Positions 44,320 to 56,894 are shown, numbered from the stretch's first letter. The stretch: 64,000 nt of DNA from Lotus japonicus (GCF_012489685.1 NC_080044.1:21866369-21930368), one strand, 5' to 3'. Notes: generated from the sequence alone by a model not told the origin. A program made the numbers and translations.

Positions 44320-47169
44320 ATGGTGAGACAAACCAGAAGATCTACTGCAGATGCACCTCAGTTCCCTCACATGGTAGTTGGTTTGGCAACGGGTCAAAGG
44401 GGCTCTGAGAACCCGGCACAAGAACAAGTTCAAGCTCAAGAGTAGATTGTTCCAATTGCAGAACGGGGCTGTGCCGTTCACTGCGTATTTGCTCCTGAGG
44501 AACTCCAAGTCCTAGCAGAATGGAGATTCGACCTCGACAACCTGGCTGCAAATGGGTTTGATCTTCGTCCTGAAGTCCAAGCTCAAGGTTGGGGAAACTA
44601 CTTCAATCGACTTCGAGGACCGGTGTATGAGAAACTGGTAAAGGAATTCTGGAAGCACGCAGACTGCGATGATACTCAAGTGGTCTCTCACATTCTTGGC
44701 AGGAAGATCATCATCACTGAGAAGTCATTCGTGAATCTGCTAGGAGCAGAAACTGCTTATGGGTATCGGTTCCAACTGACGGAATCCAAGCTGAAACTCA
44801 GCACCAAAGACAAAGTCAACAAGGCCCTGTACACCACCTTCAAACCGGGCAAGACGAGTTACAAGGTGATGGATCTTCATCCCAAACTCAGGATCTGGCA
44901 CAAGATCCTGCTCAACTGCATCAATCAGAGACCGAAGGGCAGTTCTCCAGACTACATCAACTTCAACCAGAAGGCGATGTTGTTCTTCATCCAAGATCAG
45001 GAGAAGATCTGCCTTCCCTACTTCCTGTTCTCCTACTTGAAGGAATGCATCAGGAAGTCTCGCACCACCGCCTCCATCAAGTCTGCAATCAAATATATCC
45101 CTTTTGGGAGGCTGCTCTCAGACTTTCTCATTGAAAGCAACTTGGTGCAAGATTTGATCAATGCTGGTTGCACAGAGGATTTGAGCACAATTGTCAGTGA
45201 TGTCTTCACTGCAAACTCCTTGAAGAAGATGGGCTTAATCCAGAAGAAGATTGCTCCTGTTCATGAAGACACATCTTTTGAGATCAGAGGAAGAAGGATG
45301 CCTCTGAATGACTACCCACTGTGGACTCAAGCAGACAATCCTGAAGCCATCAGATGCTATGTTGAAGACCTCAGGGCTCAAGGATTCGAGATTGATCTTG
45401 ATGATTTCTTCAGTAGACTGCCGCCAGCTCCAGAGTTTCCTTCTCCTCCCAAGAGGAAAGCTCAGAGGAAGATGGTTCTGGACGAATCTTCTGAGGAATC
45501 TGATGTCCCTCTGGTCAAGAAGACGAAGAGAAAGCCTGATGATGGTGATGATGATGATAGTGAGGATGGTCCTCCCCAGAAGAAGAAGAAGAAAGTCAGA
45601 ATCGTGGTGAAGCCTACTCGGGTGGAACCAGCTGCTGCAGTGGTCAGAAGGACTGAACCTCCTGCCAGAGTGACTCGATCATCAGCACATTCAAGTAAGC
45701 CTGCACTTGCTTCTGATGATGATTTGAATTTATTTGATGCACTTCCTATTTCTGCCTTGCTTCAACACTCCTCAAATCCCCTCACTCCTATTCCTGAATC
45801 CCAACCAGCCGCACAAACCACCTCTCCACCACATTCCCCACGATCCTCCTTCTTTCAACCTTCTCCTACCGAAGCACCTCTCTGGAATTTGCTTCAGAAT
45901 CAACCCTCTAGGTCAGAAGAACCAACATCTCTCCTCACCATTCCATACGACCCATTATCTTCAGAACCAATCATCCATGAACAACCCGAGCCAATCCAAA
46001 CAGAACCACAACCCAGAACGTCTGATCACTCTGCTCCCAGAGCATCAGAACGTCCTGCTGCCAGAACCACGGATACAGACTCATCAACAGCCTTTACACC
46101 TGTATCCTTCCCAATCAATACTGTTGACTCTTCTCCCTCCAATAACTCTGAATCCCTTAGAAAATTCATGGAGGTTAGAAAAGAGAAGGTGTCTGCCTTG
46201 GAAGAGTATTACCTTACCTGTCCAAGCCCTAGGAGATATCCTGGCCCTAGACCTGAACGTCTAGTTGACCCAGATGAACCTATCTTGGCCAATCCTATCC
46301 AAGAGGCAGACCCCTTAGTTCAACAAGCTCACCCTGTCCCTGACCAACAAGAGCCCATTCAACCAGACCCTGAACCCGAACAATCAGTGTCTAACCAATC
46401 CTCGGTTAGATCACCTCACCCTCTGGTTGCCACTTCAGACCCCCACCTTGGAACCTCTGAACCCAATGCTCCCATGATTAACATTAGTTCTCCACAAGGT
46501 GCCTCTGAAGCTCATAGCAGCAATCACCCAGCCTCTCCTGCACCCAACCTCTCCATAATTCCCTATACTCACCTTCAACCCACATCTCTCTCTGAGTGCA
46601 TCAATATCTTCTATCATGAAGCCTCCTTGAGGCTCCGCAATGTGCACGGTCAGACTGATCTCAGTGAGAATGCTGAAAATGTGGCTGATGAGTGGAACAA
46701 TCTGAGCACTTGGCTAGTGGCTCAAGTTCCGATTATGATGCAGCTCCTGCATGCAGAGGGCAGTCAGAGCATTGAGGCTGCAAAGCAAAGGTTTGCTAGA
46801 AGGGTGGCTCTTCATGAACTAGAACAGAGAAATAAGCTTCTTGAAGCTATTGAAGAAGCCAAGAGAAAGAAAGAACAAGCAGAAGAAGCTGCACGTCAAG
46901 CAGCAGCTCACGCTGAACAAGCCAGACTTGAGGCAGAGCGACTTGAAGCTGAGGCTGAGGCAGAGCGACTTGCACCAGTTGTGTTTACTCCTGCTGCTTC
47001 TGCTTCCATTCCAGATCCTCAAGCTGCTCAGAATGTTCCTTCCAGCTCTACTCAGACAAGCTCATCCAGACTCGACATCATGGAACAACGTCTTGATACT
47101 CATGAATCCATGCTGATTGAGATGAAGCAAATGATGATGGAACTTCTGCGACGCACTGACAAACCTTAG
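44320..47169 (+). pseudogene. E5 env-like gene with one nonsense codon
   Basis: 949 codons plus stop when read through, exactly as in E1. TAG at 44443-44445 replaces GAG (QAQE*IVPIAERG), 41 codons after the MVRQ start. Downstream the frame is open: plant-transposon domain, SSEESDVPLVKK, QKKKKK basic run, Pro/Ser-rich middle, coiled coil, LLRRTDKP end. Differences from E1 appear more frequent than in gag-pol. Confidence 0.9.
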
Positions 47170-47369
47170 TTTTAGGATCTCTTCTTTTTCTTCTTTTTCG
47201 TTAAACTTTGTTTTCTTTTTGTTCAACTCTGTTTCTTTTTACTTATTTATGCTAATTTGTTCGTTTGTGATTATATATGCCTATCTATATATTTATGTCA
47301 CATATGTTTGCAAAAGTCTTTTTTATTCATAATTCTATGTTTACATCATATTTCTTTACATCATATAAT

Positions 47370-47762
47370 CTAGAATGGAGGATCTCTCCTCATTCTTCTG
47401 CCCTCCTGGCGCTGCTCTGACCTATCCTTCTCCAGACGCTCCAGTACATGCTGGATGTTGCTGAGCCTGATCTTTAGCTCATCCCTCTCCAGAATCTCTT
47501 CTGAAGTCTTGAGCTTCTCTTCCAAACTCTCTTTCTCTTCCAGCAGCTTGAGTTCAAGCCGGCTGAGTTCTTGCACCTCCTCCACGAAGGCAAGAAATTC
47601 CTTCAGGTCTCTCTCCAACTCTGGACGCAGGTCCTCTTCCAGCAGTGTCCGTGTCAGCTCCGCGATGGTAGTTGCACCCTCTGGATGCCTGATGTTCAGG
47701 AACAAGTCCTCTTCAAAGGCCTTCTTCCTCAGCTCTTCTAGTGCTACGTTGTATGATGCCAT
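47370..47762 (-). CDS. opposite-strand 130-aa coiled-coil ORF of E5
   Basis: The start MASYNVALEELRKKAFEED is chosen by homology; the frame is open 17 codons further up (to 47813), but E1 and E3 lack that extension. It ends RRMRRDPPF. Gap-free against E1, with about 35 of 130 residues different and many silent changes, although the sequence just upstream is almost identical in E1 and E5. Highly charged helical protein. A TATAAAAA motif is on the minus strand at about 47817-47824. Unknown function. Confidence 0.75.
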   Translation of the reverse strand: MASYNVALEELRKKAFEEDLFLNIRHPEGATTIAELTRTLLEEDLRPELERDLKEFLAFVEEVQELSRLELKLLEEKESLEEKLKTSEEILERDELKIRLSNIQHVLERLEKDRSEQRQEGRRMRRDPPF

Positions 47763-47824
47763 TTTTTTCTTACTGAAAATTATTCGAGGTGTGAAGCTTA
47801 CCTTTCTCTCCAACGCTTTTTATA

Positions 47825-48567
47825 GGCTTCACCTTCTCTCTGAAAGTTAATGCTCTTACAGTTTCTCGAGGTTAAGTTCTTGGTAACTGACCCTTCTATT
47901 TACTCACTTGACTGGTGGTAAACGTTCATCCCTTGCATTAACTCTTCTATTTATTTTCGCCTAACTCTGATTCTTACATCGTTTTCATTTTCTTTTAAAC
48001 TTAGACCTTCTCTAAGGGGGAGTACCTTGTACTTCAAGCTAAGTTTTTCACACCCCAAGCTTTTTGCTTATGACAAAAAGGGGGAGTAACCCCAGTTTTT
48101 GATTTGTAAGATGTGTTAGTGTGACTTATTTTTCTTTTGGAGATTTTAAGAGTTCCACCTTCATGACCATAGATGTGTCACTGGGCAAATACAAGGAATA
48201 CATTTCACTTCTTCTGAAGTGATTCTAAGTTGACTCTGATACCCAAGACTCTGATACCTTGTCCCTGACTCTGATCACTTATGCGCTCTGATTATTCGTT
48301 TTTCATCTATGTCATAAGCTTTTCACTCTGAACTCTTATATTTTTTAGCTCAGAATCTAGACTTTACTAACGTTTTCATCAAGTATTAGATTCAGGGGGA
48401 GCTAAGCTCAGAATCAAGCAGTGACTTGAATTCAGAATGAGCAAGATAAACTATTCACATCAGGATAAGTCTTATTCTATATCTCTAAACTCTGAGTGAA
48501 TTCAGTTTAATGTTTAAGAATTGTTCATCAAAAATCTTAGTTTTGTCATCATCAAAAAGGGGGAGAT
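47825..48567 (+). promoter_or_regulatory. E5 3' non-coding region with reiterated polypurine tracts
   Basis: GGGGGAG runs near 48016-48022, 48079-48086, 48396-48401 and the PPT AAAAAGGGGGAGA at about 48554-48566. Nearly identical to the E1 equivalent (1335-2077). Confidence 0.75.
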
Positions 48568-49771
48568 TGTAAGATCAAGTTTTGATCTAGTAGTACAACT
48601 CTATGTTTTGATGATTACAAGTTAACCTTTTGATATGAACAATTGTGGTACTCTAACGTGTTTTTCTGAGTGTGCTATTTACAGGCTCTGACTTCAACTC
48701 AATCTCACACAAATAAAAAGCACTGTGTATAAAGGGTAACCCAAGCAACGCTTTCGCATTCACAATGTTCAGTATGAACAGTGGAAAAGCTTCAGAAGTT
48801 CTGAAGCTATACAAACTCTGATGTGGACTCAGTCGCTAGAAGCTCTGAAGATCCAGAAGTTCTGATAACCAAGAAACACTGAAGGTTCAGATGTTCTGAT
48901 GGTGTAGAAGACTCTGAAGATCCATAAGCTGAATAGTGGAAACTCTGAAGTCCAGAAGCAAGAAACTCTGAAGGCCATGTTCTTCCCTCTGAGTTCAGAA
49001 TCAGAAGATACAATGGTCAGAGGATCTGTGCTTTCCCTCTGACTCTGATCAACCGGCTTCACAAGTTCCAATATGAAGTATTCCCCTGATCAGAAGTCTC
49101 CTAGGTTAAAAGGTCAAGTCGCTATCCAAGTACAAAAGCAAGTGTACCTTCCTGACGACCTACCTAACGTTCTCAGCCACAGCAGAAGCTGGATTTTCCA
49201 GAACTGCCCTCCAACGGTAGCATTTCCCATGCAACGCTCAACCCTAATCCTTGGAGTATATATAGACGCTGAAGATTGAAAGAAGCGGCTAGAGGAAGCA
49301 ATACACACGCGCAAGACATATTCAAAAATATTCTAAGCTTTCTTTCATCTGAAATTCATTGAGTTTACAATTAGCTTTTTAGAAGCAAATCTCTTGTAAA
49401 CAATTCTTTGATAAACAGTTTGTTTAGTTCCTTTAGGAGATCAAGGTTGATCGGATCCTAGAGAAGACTACGAGAGTGAATCTTAGTGTGAGCTAAGTCA
49501 GTGTAATTGTTAGTCACTTGTAGGTTTCAAGTGCAGTTGTAACTCTTACCTGATTAGTGGATTGCCTTCATTCTAAGAAGGAAGAAATCACCTTAACGGG
49601 TGGACTGGAGTAGCTTGAGTGATTTATCAAGTGAACCAGGATAAAATCCTTGTGTGCTTTTCTATCTCTTATCTTTAGCACTTAAGTTCTCGAAAGATTT
49701 GCCAAAATCTTTAAGGTGGAAGTTTTGTACTTAAAACGTTATTCAAACCCCCCCTTTCTACCGTTTTTCAT
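48568..49771 (+). repeat. E5 3' LTR, last 7 bp missing
   Basis: 1204 bp, ending ...CCGTTTTTCAT and then passing directly into the 108-bp duplicated flank, whereas the 5' LTR continues ACCTTCA. Confidence 0.95.
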
Positions 49772-49879
49772 GCGGAAGTTAGAATCTAGAAGCATTGCAT
49801 TTACGAAAGCGATTAATTTTTTAGATCTGAAAGATCACGAGGTTCGTAACTTCTATGCACTACTCACGAAGGTAAGGAT
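49772..49879 (+). repeat. 108-bp target duplication, right copy
   Basis: Same length as, and apparently identical to, 37584-37691. After it E4's LTR continues with AACTCAGTATAG. Confidence 0.93.
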
Positions 49880-50328
49880 AACTCAGTATAGATGTATCCT
49901 TGAGTCTTGCCTGCTTTAATTTCACTGCATGTGTTTGAGATGAAAGGGTTTAGTTTGATTGCGAAGTTGACATGTTTTATTATGATATATATTTGATTAC
50001 GTTTTCGTTTCTGAGGCTTCTGCTGAATGTTTTCTGAGGCTTCTGCTAAATGTTTTATGAGGCTTTTGCCAAATGTTTTCTGAGGCTTCGGCCATTGTTA
50101 AACCTTAAGGCTTACACCTTTGTTTTTCTTGGGCTTAGGCCAGTGTTCATTGCTTAATGATCTACTTGATGAGGTAGTATGCATAATTGAATTGACTTAT
50201 GCTTGTTGGAAATATGAATAACATGTGGTTACTCTGATTTGAGTATTAGACTTGAAATTGTTGATTAAGTGACCACCGAGCTTGATGAGATGTTGTTGAC
50301 TAACTTTGGCATATAGGGCTTGAACTTG

Positions 50329-50556
50329 AAGTGGCAATGTGGTGGTGATTGTCCCACGTGATTGTTCCGTCTTTCGAGGTGTTATAAAGTGGCGATGTGG
50401 TGGATATTGTCCAACGGGATCGTCCCATCTTTCGAGATGTCCTAAAGTGGCAATGTGGTGGTGATTGTCCCACGTGATTGTCCCGTCCTTTGAGGCGCTA
50501 AGTGGCGGTGTGGTGGTGAATGTCCCACGTGATCGTCCCGTCTTGTGAGACATTAT
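50329..50556. repeat. tandem array of 55-58-bp units in E4 5' LTR
   Basis: Four units starting AAGTGGCAATGTGGTGG at about 50329, 50387, 50445 and 50500. Most contain TGTCCCACGTGAT with a CACGTG palindrome. Confidence 0.9.
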
Positions 50557-51178
50557 TGATCGATCCATCTTGGTAGTAGCATTTAGTCGCATTATAGGGC
50601 ACTAACATTTGCTATCTCATATGCCATGTTATGCACTAAAATTTGAATAACATGCTTTTCTCTTTTTATGTGAAGTATTTGCGTGGAGTTAACCCTTTCT
50701 GTCTGCTACTTGTTGTTTGGGCGCTTAACGCTATTAGGCGATGGAGGTCCTTCCGCCGAAATTTAGCTATGTTCGAGTTGGAGACAAGGATTGTAGGCGT
50801 CAGAGTAGTGATGGGAGAAGCAGTTTAACTTTCTTTTTGTAGACTATGTATAAGTCTTTTTCGCCATCTGAAAACTCTGTTATTAAAACCTTGTTTTCGC
50901 CACTGTCAAATATGCGTACTTATTTTGAACCCTTCTTCTGATATTGTAAATAACTAGTACTGTATGTCGGGAATGAGTTATTTAATTAAGATTATGTCAT
51001 GTTTTCAAATCTATGGTTGAAGTGTTTTATCAAACAAGTGGCGGGAGTATTCGCTTTAGCGATGTTGTGTTTAGTTCTTAAAAAATAACTCTTGCATTTT
51101 AGGATTGCAAATTAGTCCTTAGACTTTGATAGGTTTCCAATGTGATTCCTCAGTTGAGAAATTGGTGCGTTACATTTG

Positions 51179-51190
51179 TGGTATCAGAGC
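51179..51190 (+). promoter_or_regulatory. E4 primer binding site, initiator tRNA-Met
   Basis: TGGTATCAGAGC, 4 bases after the 5' LTR. Confidence 0.88.
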
Positions 51191-51529
51191 TTTGGTTGAG
51201 AAAACCAGAACTTTTGGGTAGACTTGTTTGCTTATGATATTTGAACTCTGAGATCGATTGATGGGGTGTCAATCGAAGGAAGAGTGAGTTGAATGCTTGT
51301 TGTAATGTGCTTGTGTTTGAAGGTTGTTTGTTAGTGAAGAATATGATATTTATAGTAGCTATGTAGTCGATAAGAATATACGTATAGAAATATATACTAT
51401 AAACCCTCTTGTTGTCCTGACCAAGTTATCTATTGTGGTTTTGAACTGCTGATTACTCGATGAGATGCAAGGTCAGAATAACATGTATTAGGTAGAGAAC
51501 GTTGTAGCTAACTTGACCTGCTTACCCCT
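51191..51529. other. E4 internal sequence where gag should be
   Basis: About 340 bp without a usable ORF between the PBS and the protease end; gag has been deleted or eroded. Confidence 0.6.
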
Positions 51530-54399
51530 CTAGGAATTGGATGTGATCATAGGCATGGATTGATTGTCCCACCATCATGTTCTGTTTGATTACACCAATA
51601 AAGAAACTAATTTCCCGATGTTAAACTCGTGGAGTTCTTAAGCTCTTAACTTTTGAAACTCGCTTTGAAGAAAGGAGCTTTGAAAATACCTTTTTCACCC
51701 CAAGGTGTGCGCTTATGGGCGCCTGTGTTGTTCGTAAAAAAGAAGGATGGACGATCGCGACTATGTGTTGACTATCGAAAAATGAACAAGGTCACAATTA
51801 AGAACCGGTATCCCTTGCCAAGGATCGACGACTTAATGGATCAATTAAGAGGTGTTGCTGTTTTCTCGAAGATTGACTTGAGGTCGGGATATCATCAGAT
51901 AAGAGTCAAAGATGAGGACATTCAAAAGACCGCGTTTAGGACAAGCTATGGACACTACGAGTACTTGGTGATGCGTTTTGATGTTACGAATGCACCTGTT
52001 GTATTCATGGATTACATGGATAGGATCTTCCATTCATTTTTAGATCGTTTTGTTGTGTTCATCAACGACATTCTAATCTACTCGAAGGATCACAAGGAGC
52101 ATGAGGAGCACTTACGACAGGTTCTTAAAGTTCTCTGTGAGAAGGTCTTATACGTGAATGCAGCGAAATGTGAATTTTGGTTTGAGGAAGTGAAGTTCCT
52201 AGGGCGTGTTATCTCAAGGGAAGGTATTGGGTTGGATCCTAGTAAGGTGGAAGTTGTCACTGCTTGGGAGCATCCAAAAAAAAATTGCAACCGATATAAG
52301 AAGTTTCGTGGGATTGGCTGGTTACTATCGACGATTCATCGAAGGCTTTGCTAAGATTGCGGGGCCATTGACGAAGCTAACTCGTAAGAACCAACCTTTC
52401 GCATGAATCGAGGAGTGCGAGGAAAATTTCCAAGAAATGAAGAAGTGTTTGACGACCGCGCCAGTTTTAACTTTACCACATGAAGAAGAACCTTATGAAG
52501 TGTATTGCGATGCATCATATCAAGGTTTGGGCTCCGTGTTGATGCAACATCGGAAGGCTGTGGCATATGCATCAAGACAATTGAAGACGCATGAGTGAAA
52601 TTACCCTACGCATGACTTGGAGTTGGCTGCTATAGTTTTTGCACTCAAGATTTGGAGGCATTATCTGTATGGATGTACATTCACCGTAATCAGTGATCAT
52701 AAGAGTTTGAAATACCTGTTCAATCAGAAAGATCTGAATATGAGGCAAAGACGTTGGATGGATTTTATCACAGACTATGATTTTACTTTGCTATACCATC
52801 CCGGAAAAGCAAACGTGGTGGTGGATGCCTTAAGTCGCCAGACGATTCATGTGTTGTCCCTAATGATTAAGGAGTTTGAAATGATTGAGACTTTTCGCGA
52901 TTTCAGCCTAGGCGTAAAGGTAACGCTTGGAAGACTAAGTTTTGGTATGGTGACGGTAACAAGTGATTTGCTAGGAGAGATCAAGCAAAAACAACTGTTG
53001 GATTTAGGATTTGATCGAGAAACGAAGCATGATCAGTTTGGGAAAAGCGTCGGATTTCGAGGTAGAAACTGATGACATCCTGCGTTGCAAAGGACGTGTC
53101 TGCGTGCCATGTGACATGGAGCTGAGAAGGATGATTCTGGATGAAGGTCACAAAAGCAGATTGAGTATTCATCCCAGATCGACGAAGATGTACCAAGATC
53201 TAAAGTTGAATTTCTGGTGGTCAGGCATGAAAAAGAATGTAGCGGAGTTTGTGGCGGCATGTCTGACGTGTCAGAAGGCGAAAGTGGAACACCAAAAACC
53301 TGCGAGTATGTTACAGTCACTTGATGTGCCGGAGTGGCAGTGAGACAGTATTTCTATGGGATTTGTGGTAGCATTACCAACTACGAGGAAGAGATTTGAT
53401 TCCATCTGGGTCATTGTAGATCGTTTGACGAAATCAGCACATTTCATACCGGTAAAGACAACATATAATGTGAAGAACCTTGCAAAGGTGTATGTTGCTG
53501 AGATTGTACGACTTCATGGGGTACCTTCGAGCATTGTTTCTGACAGAGATCTGAAATTTACTTCGCATTTCTGGAAGGCATTGCACGAGGCTCTAGGCAC
53601 GAAGTTGAGGTTGAGCTCTGCTTATCACTCTCAAACAGATGAGCAGACAGAAAGAACGATACAGTCATTGGAAGACTTGTTGCGAGCTTGTGTTTTAGAT
53701 AGTCAAGAGAGCTGGGATGAGCTGTTACCTTTGATCAAGTTTACTTACAACAACAGTTTTCATGCCAGTATTGGAATGACACCTTATGAGGCTTTGTACG
53801 GAAGAAGATGTAAAACTCCTTTATGTTGGTTTCAAGATGGAGAACACCTTCTTATTGGCCCTGAATTGGTGCAACAAACAACTGAGAAGGTGAAACAAAT
53901 ACAAGCGAAGATGAAGGCGTCACAGAGTAGGCAAAAGAGTTATGCTGACGCACGACAGAGAGAATTAGAGTTTGAAGCGGGAGACCATGTGTTTCTTCGC
54001 GTGACACCAACTACCGAAGTGGGAAGAGCGATAAAGTCAAGGAAGCTGACACCGAAGTTCATTGGACCATACTAGATCATCGAGCGAGTCAGTAACGTAG
54101 CTTATCGTGTTGCGTTGCCACCTTTTCTATCCAAGATTCATGACGTGCTACACGTATCACAATTGAGGAAGTACATCCTTGATCCCTCTCATATTATCAA
54201 GGAAGATGATATTCAGCTTAGGGAAACCTGTCTTTTGAACTTACACCAATGAGGATCGAAGAGCGTAGGATCAAGCAGCTAAGGAACAAGCAGGTCCCTT
54301 TGGTGAAAGTAATTTGGAATCAAGTGACGGGCGATGCCACTTGGGAGTTAGAAGAGAAGATTAGGGAGCAATATCAAGGACTCTTCGTTGAGGCTTAAG
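51530..54399 (+). pseudogene. pol: E4 Pol remnant: protease end, RT, RNase H, integrase, chromodomain
   Basis: In order: end of protease (ELDVIIGMD, about 51533); RT from 51653 ([20 protein letters not shown], with [10 protein letters not shown] where FIDD is expected, so the second catalytic Asp pair is broken); frameshift in an A-run near 52282; RNase H (VYCDASYQGLG, with a stop near 52596); integrase zinc finger and core (SDRDLKF, YHSQTDEQTERTIQ) with a stop at 53341-53343; stop at 54073; and a chromodomain-type tail (LVKVIWNQVTGDATWELEEK) ending in TAA near 54397. The chromodomain assigns it to the chromoviruses, probably Tekay-like. Gag and most of protease are absent. Confidence 0.88.
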
Positions 54400-54435
54400 T
54401 TTCGAGGGCAAAACTTTTTTTTTGGGGGGAAGTAA

Positions 54436-56760
54436 TGTAAGACCCGAATAATTTATGCGATTAATTAAGTAGTTATTTATTAGTTAAATAACGATAAGCG
54501 CTATTAAGCTTAAGTTAATGTATTTATTGTGCCTTATGTGTTTATGTAAAAATTATTGTATAATTAACATTGATATTATTATTTTCTTACTTGAATTGAA
54601 ATAAAAGAAAATTTAAAATTTAGTTAAAAGAAAAAAAAAGAAAAAAATGAAAGAAAGAAAGTCACGTAAGTGACTTAAATGGAAAAAAAAAAACGATAAA
54701 GAAGAAAGTAACGAATTGAAGAAAATGTTTATGTGATTTGTATATGTGTATATATAACTTGTTAATACCTTGTTTCTTCACTTCTTGATCACTTAAACTT
54801 GCTTAAAGTGATCTTAAATTATATCATAGAGTTCCTAATCATTTTTAGGATAATGTTTCATCTTCCTAATATTTTTTCTTTAGCTCTATGAGTTAAATCC
54901 TACACTACTAAAATCATCTCATACCACAAATATATTATATAACTTCAGCTTTTTCATTTCGCTTGCGTGGCAGAGAACCACGTCCACTAAGTGTCCTAGA
55001 GCATGACTCTTCAATTCAAATGGTGAATCATCTACCTATTCAAGCATGACACACACACACCCTACCATGACTCCTAACTTGACAACACTTGCTTCTTGCA
55101 TGTTAACAACTCCTAGTTGTTGCATGTTGCTCCACGTCAAGCTTACTAGCTTTCTGCATGACCCGCAAGTTGTTTGATCCACTACCCATGAATTCTTCTT
55201 TCTTAAGGATTCATGTCTATAACTAGGCAGCAATGTAAGTAGCTTAGAAAAAAAAGAAGAAACACACACACAAAGATATATTCACATATATTACTCACAA
55301 TAACACTAGTTTTGTGTGAGTTAGTTTTTGGTGAAAATTCTTGAGTCTTGCGGAGTGGAAGTTAGAATCTAGAAGCATAGCATTTACGAAAGCGATTAAT
55401 TTTTGAGATCTGAAAGATCACGAGGTTCGCAACTTCTATACACTACTAACCAAGGTAAGGGTAACTCAGTATAGAAGTTTCCTTGAGTCTTGCCTGCTTT
55501 AATTTCACTGCATGTGTTTGAGATGAAAGTGTTTAGTTTGATTGCGAAGTTGACATGTTTTATTATGATATATATTTGATTACGCTTTCATTTCTGAGGC
55601 TTCTGCTAAATGTTTTCTAAGGCTTCTGCTAAATGTTTTCTGAGGCTTTTGCCAAATGTTTTCTGAGGCTTCGGCCATTGTTAAACCTTAAGGCTTACAC
55701 CTTTGTTTTTCTTGGGCTTAGGCCAGTGTTCATTGCTTAATGATCTACTTGATGAGCTAGTATGCATAATTGAATTGACTTATGCTTGTTGGAAATATGA
55801 ATAACATGTGGTTACTCTGATTTGATTATTAGACTTGAAATTGTTGATTAAGTTACCACCGAGCTTGATGAGATGTTGTTGACTAACTTTGGCATATAGG
55901 GCTTGAACTTGAAGTGGCAATGTGGTGGTGATTGTCCCACGTGATTGTCCCGTCTTTCGAGGCATTATAAAGTGGCGATGTGGTGGATATTGTCCCACTG
56001 TATCGTCCCATCTTTCGAGATGTCCTAAAGTGGCAATGTGGTGGTGATTGTCCCACGTGATTGTCCCGTCCTTTGAGGCGCTAAGTGGCGGTGTGGTGGT
56101 GATTGTCCCACGTGATCGTCCCGTCTTGTGAGACGTTATTAATCGATCAATCTTGGTAGTAGCATTTAGTCGCATTATAGGGCACTAACATTTGTTATCT
56201 CATATGCCATGTTATGCACTAAAATTTGAATAACATGCTTTTCTCTTTTTATGCGAAGTATTTGCATGGAGTTAACCCTTTCTGTCTGCTACTTGTTGTT
56301 TGGGCGCTTAACGCTATTAGACGATGGAGGTTCTTCCGCCGAAATTTAGCTATGTTCGAGTTGGAGACAAGGATTGTTGGCATTAGAGTAGTGATGGGAG
56401 AAGCAGTTTAACTTTCTTTTTGTAGACTACGTATAAGTCTTTTTCACCATCTGAAAACTCTGTTATTAAAACCTTGTTTTCGCCACTGTCAAATATGCGT
56501 ACTTATTTTGAACCCTTCTTATGATATTGTAAATAACTAGTACTGTATGTCGGGAACGGGTTATTTAATTAAGATTATGTTATGTTTTCAAACCTATGGT
56601 TGAAGTGTTTTATCAAACAAGTGGCAGGAGTATTCGCTTTAGCGATGTTGTCTTTAGTTCTTAAAAAAAAATTACTCTTGCATTTTAGGATTGCAAATTA
56701 GTCCTTAGACTTTGATAGGTTTCCAATGTGATTCCTCAGTTGAGAAATTGGTGCGTTACA
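54436..56760 (+). repeat. E4 3' LTR
   Basis: 2325 bp, TGTAAGACCC...GGTGCGTTACA, preceded by a purine run TTTTTTTGGGGGGAAG near 54417-54433. Contains the same repeats as the 5' LTR (55590-55675 and 55912-56138). Numerous small differences from the 5' LTR indicate an older insertion than E5. Confidence 0.93.
55912..56138. repeat. tandem array of 55-58-bp units in E4 3' LTR
   Basis: Four units equivalent to 50329-50556, again with repeated TGTCCCACGTGAT. Confidence 0.9.
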
Positions 56761-56853
56761 GTTAGAGTGACATTCACGACGGGATTTTTCCCTAAATCAA
56801 AGCCTCAACACTAGCTGTGCGAATCTCGTAGTTGAACCATTATCACTCTATCG

Positions 56854-56894
<41 letters not shown>

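Larger units (their letters stand above)
37692..49771 (+). mobile_element. E5: Sirevirus-type Ty1/copia element in the E4 LTR
   Basis: 5' LTR 37692-38902, PBS 38905-38916, gag 38975-40885, pol to 43876 (one frameshift), env-like gene 44320-47169 (one nonsense codon), opposite-strand ORF 47762-47370, PPT and 3' LTR 48568-49771. The 3' LTR lacks the final ACCTTCA. By eye the LTRs otherwise differ at about nine positions in 1204 bp, so the element is fairly young but older than E1. Instead of a 5-bp TSD it has a 108-bp flanking duplication. Confidence 0.95.
49772..51174 (+). repeat. E4 5' LTR, right part
   Basis: Ends GGTGCGTTACA. Includes short 22-24-bp repeats (TTCTGAGGCTTCTGC, 50009-50095) and a longer tandem array. 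A 61-codon ORF at 50643-50828 is open in both LTR copies but shows no coding support. Confidence 0.9.
36674..56760 (+). mobile_element. E4: defective Ty3/gypsy chromovirus, TSD GTTAG, hosting E5
   Basis: GTTAG at 36669-36673 and 56761-56765 flanks an element with LTRs of about 2.3 kb (5' LTR split by E5: 36674-37691 plus 49772-51174; 3' LTR 54436-56760). The PBS fits initiator tRNA-Met. The internal region is only 3.3 kb: the end of protease, then RT, RNase H, integrase and chromodomain, without gag. Several stops and frameshifts. LTR lengths without E5 and the 108-bp repeat are about 2313 and 2325 bp. Confidence 0.93.

Noticed and set aside
50329..50556. CRISPR-like array
   Set aside because: The units are contiguous, degenerate and inside a plant LTR that is duplicated at 55912; no spacers and no cas genes.
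50643..50828. 61-codon ORF in E4 LTRs (also 56226-56411)
   Set aside because: It appears in both LTRs only because they are duplicates. Too short and without codon or family support.
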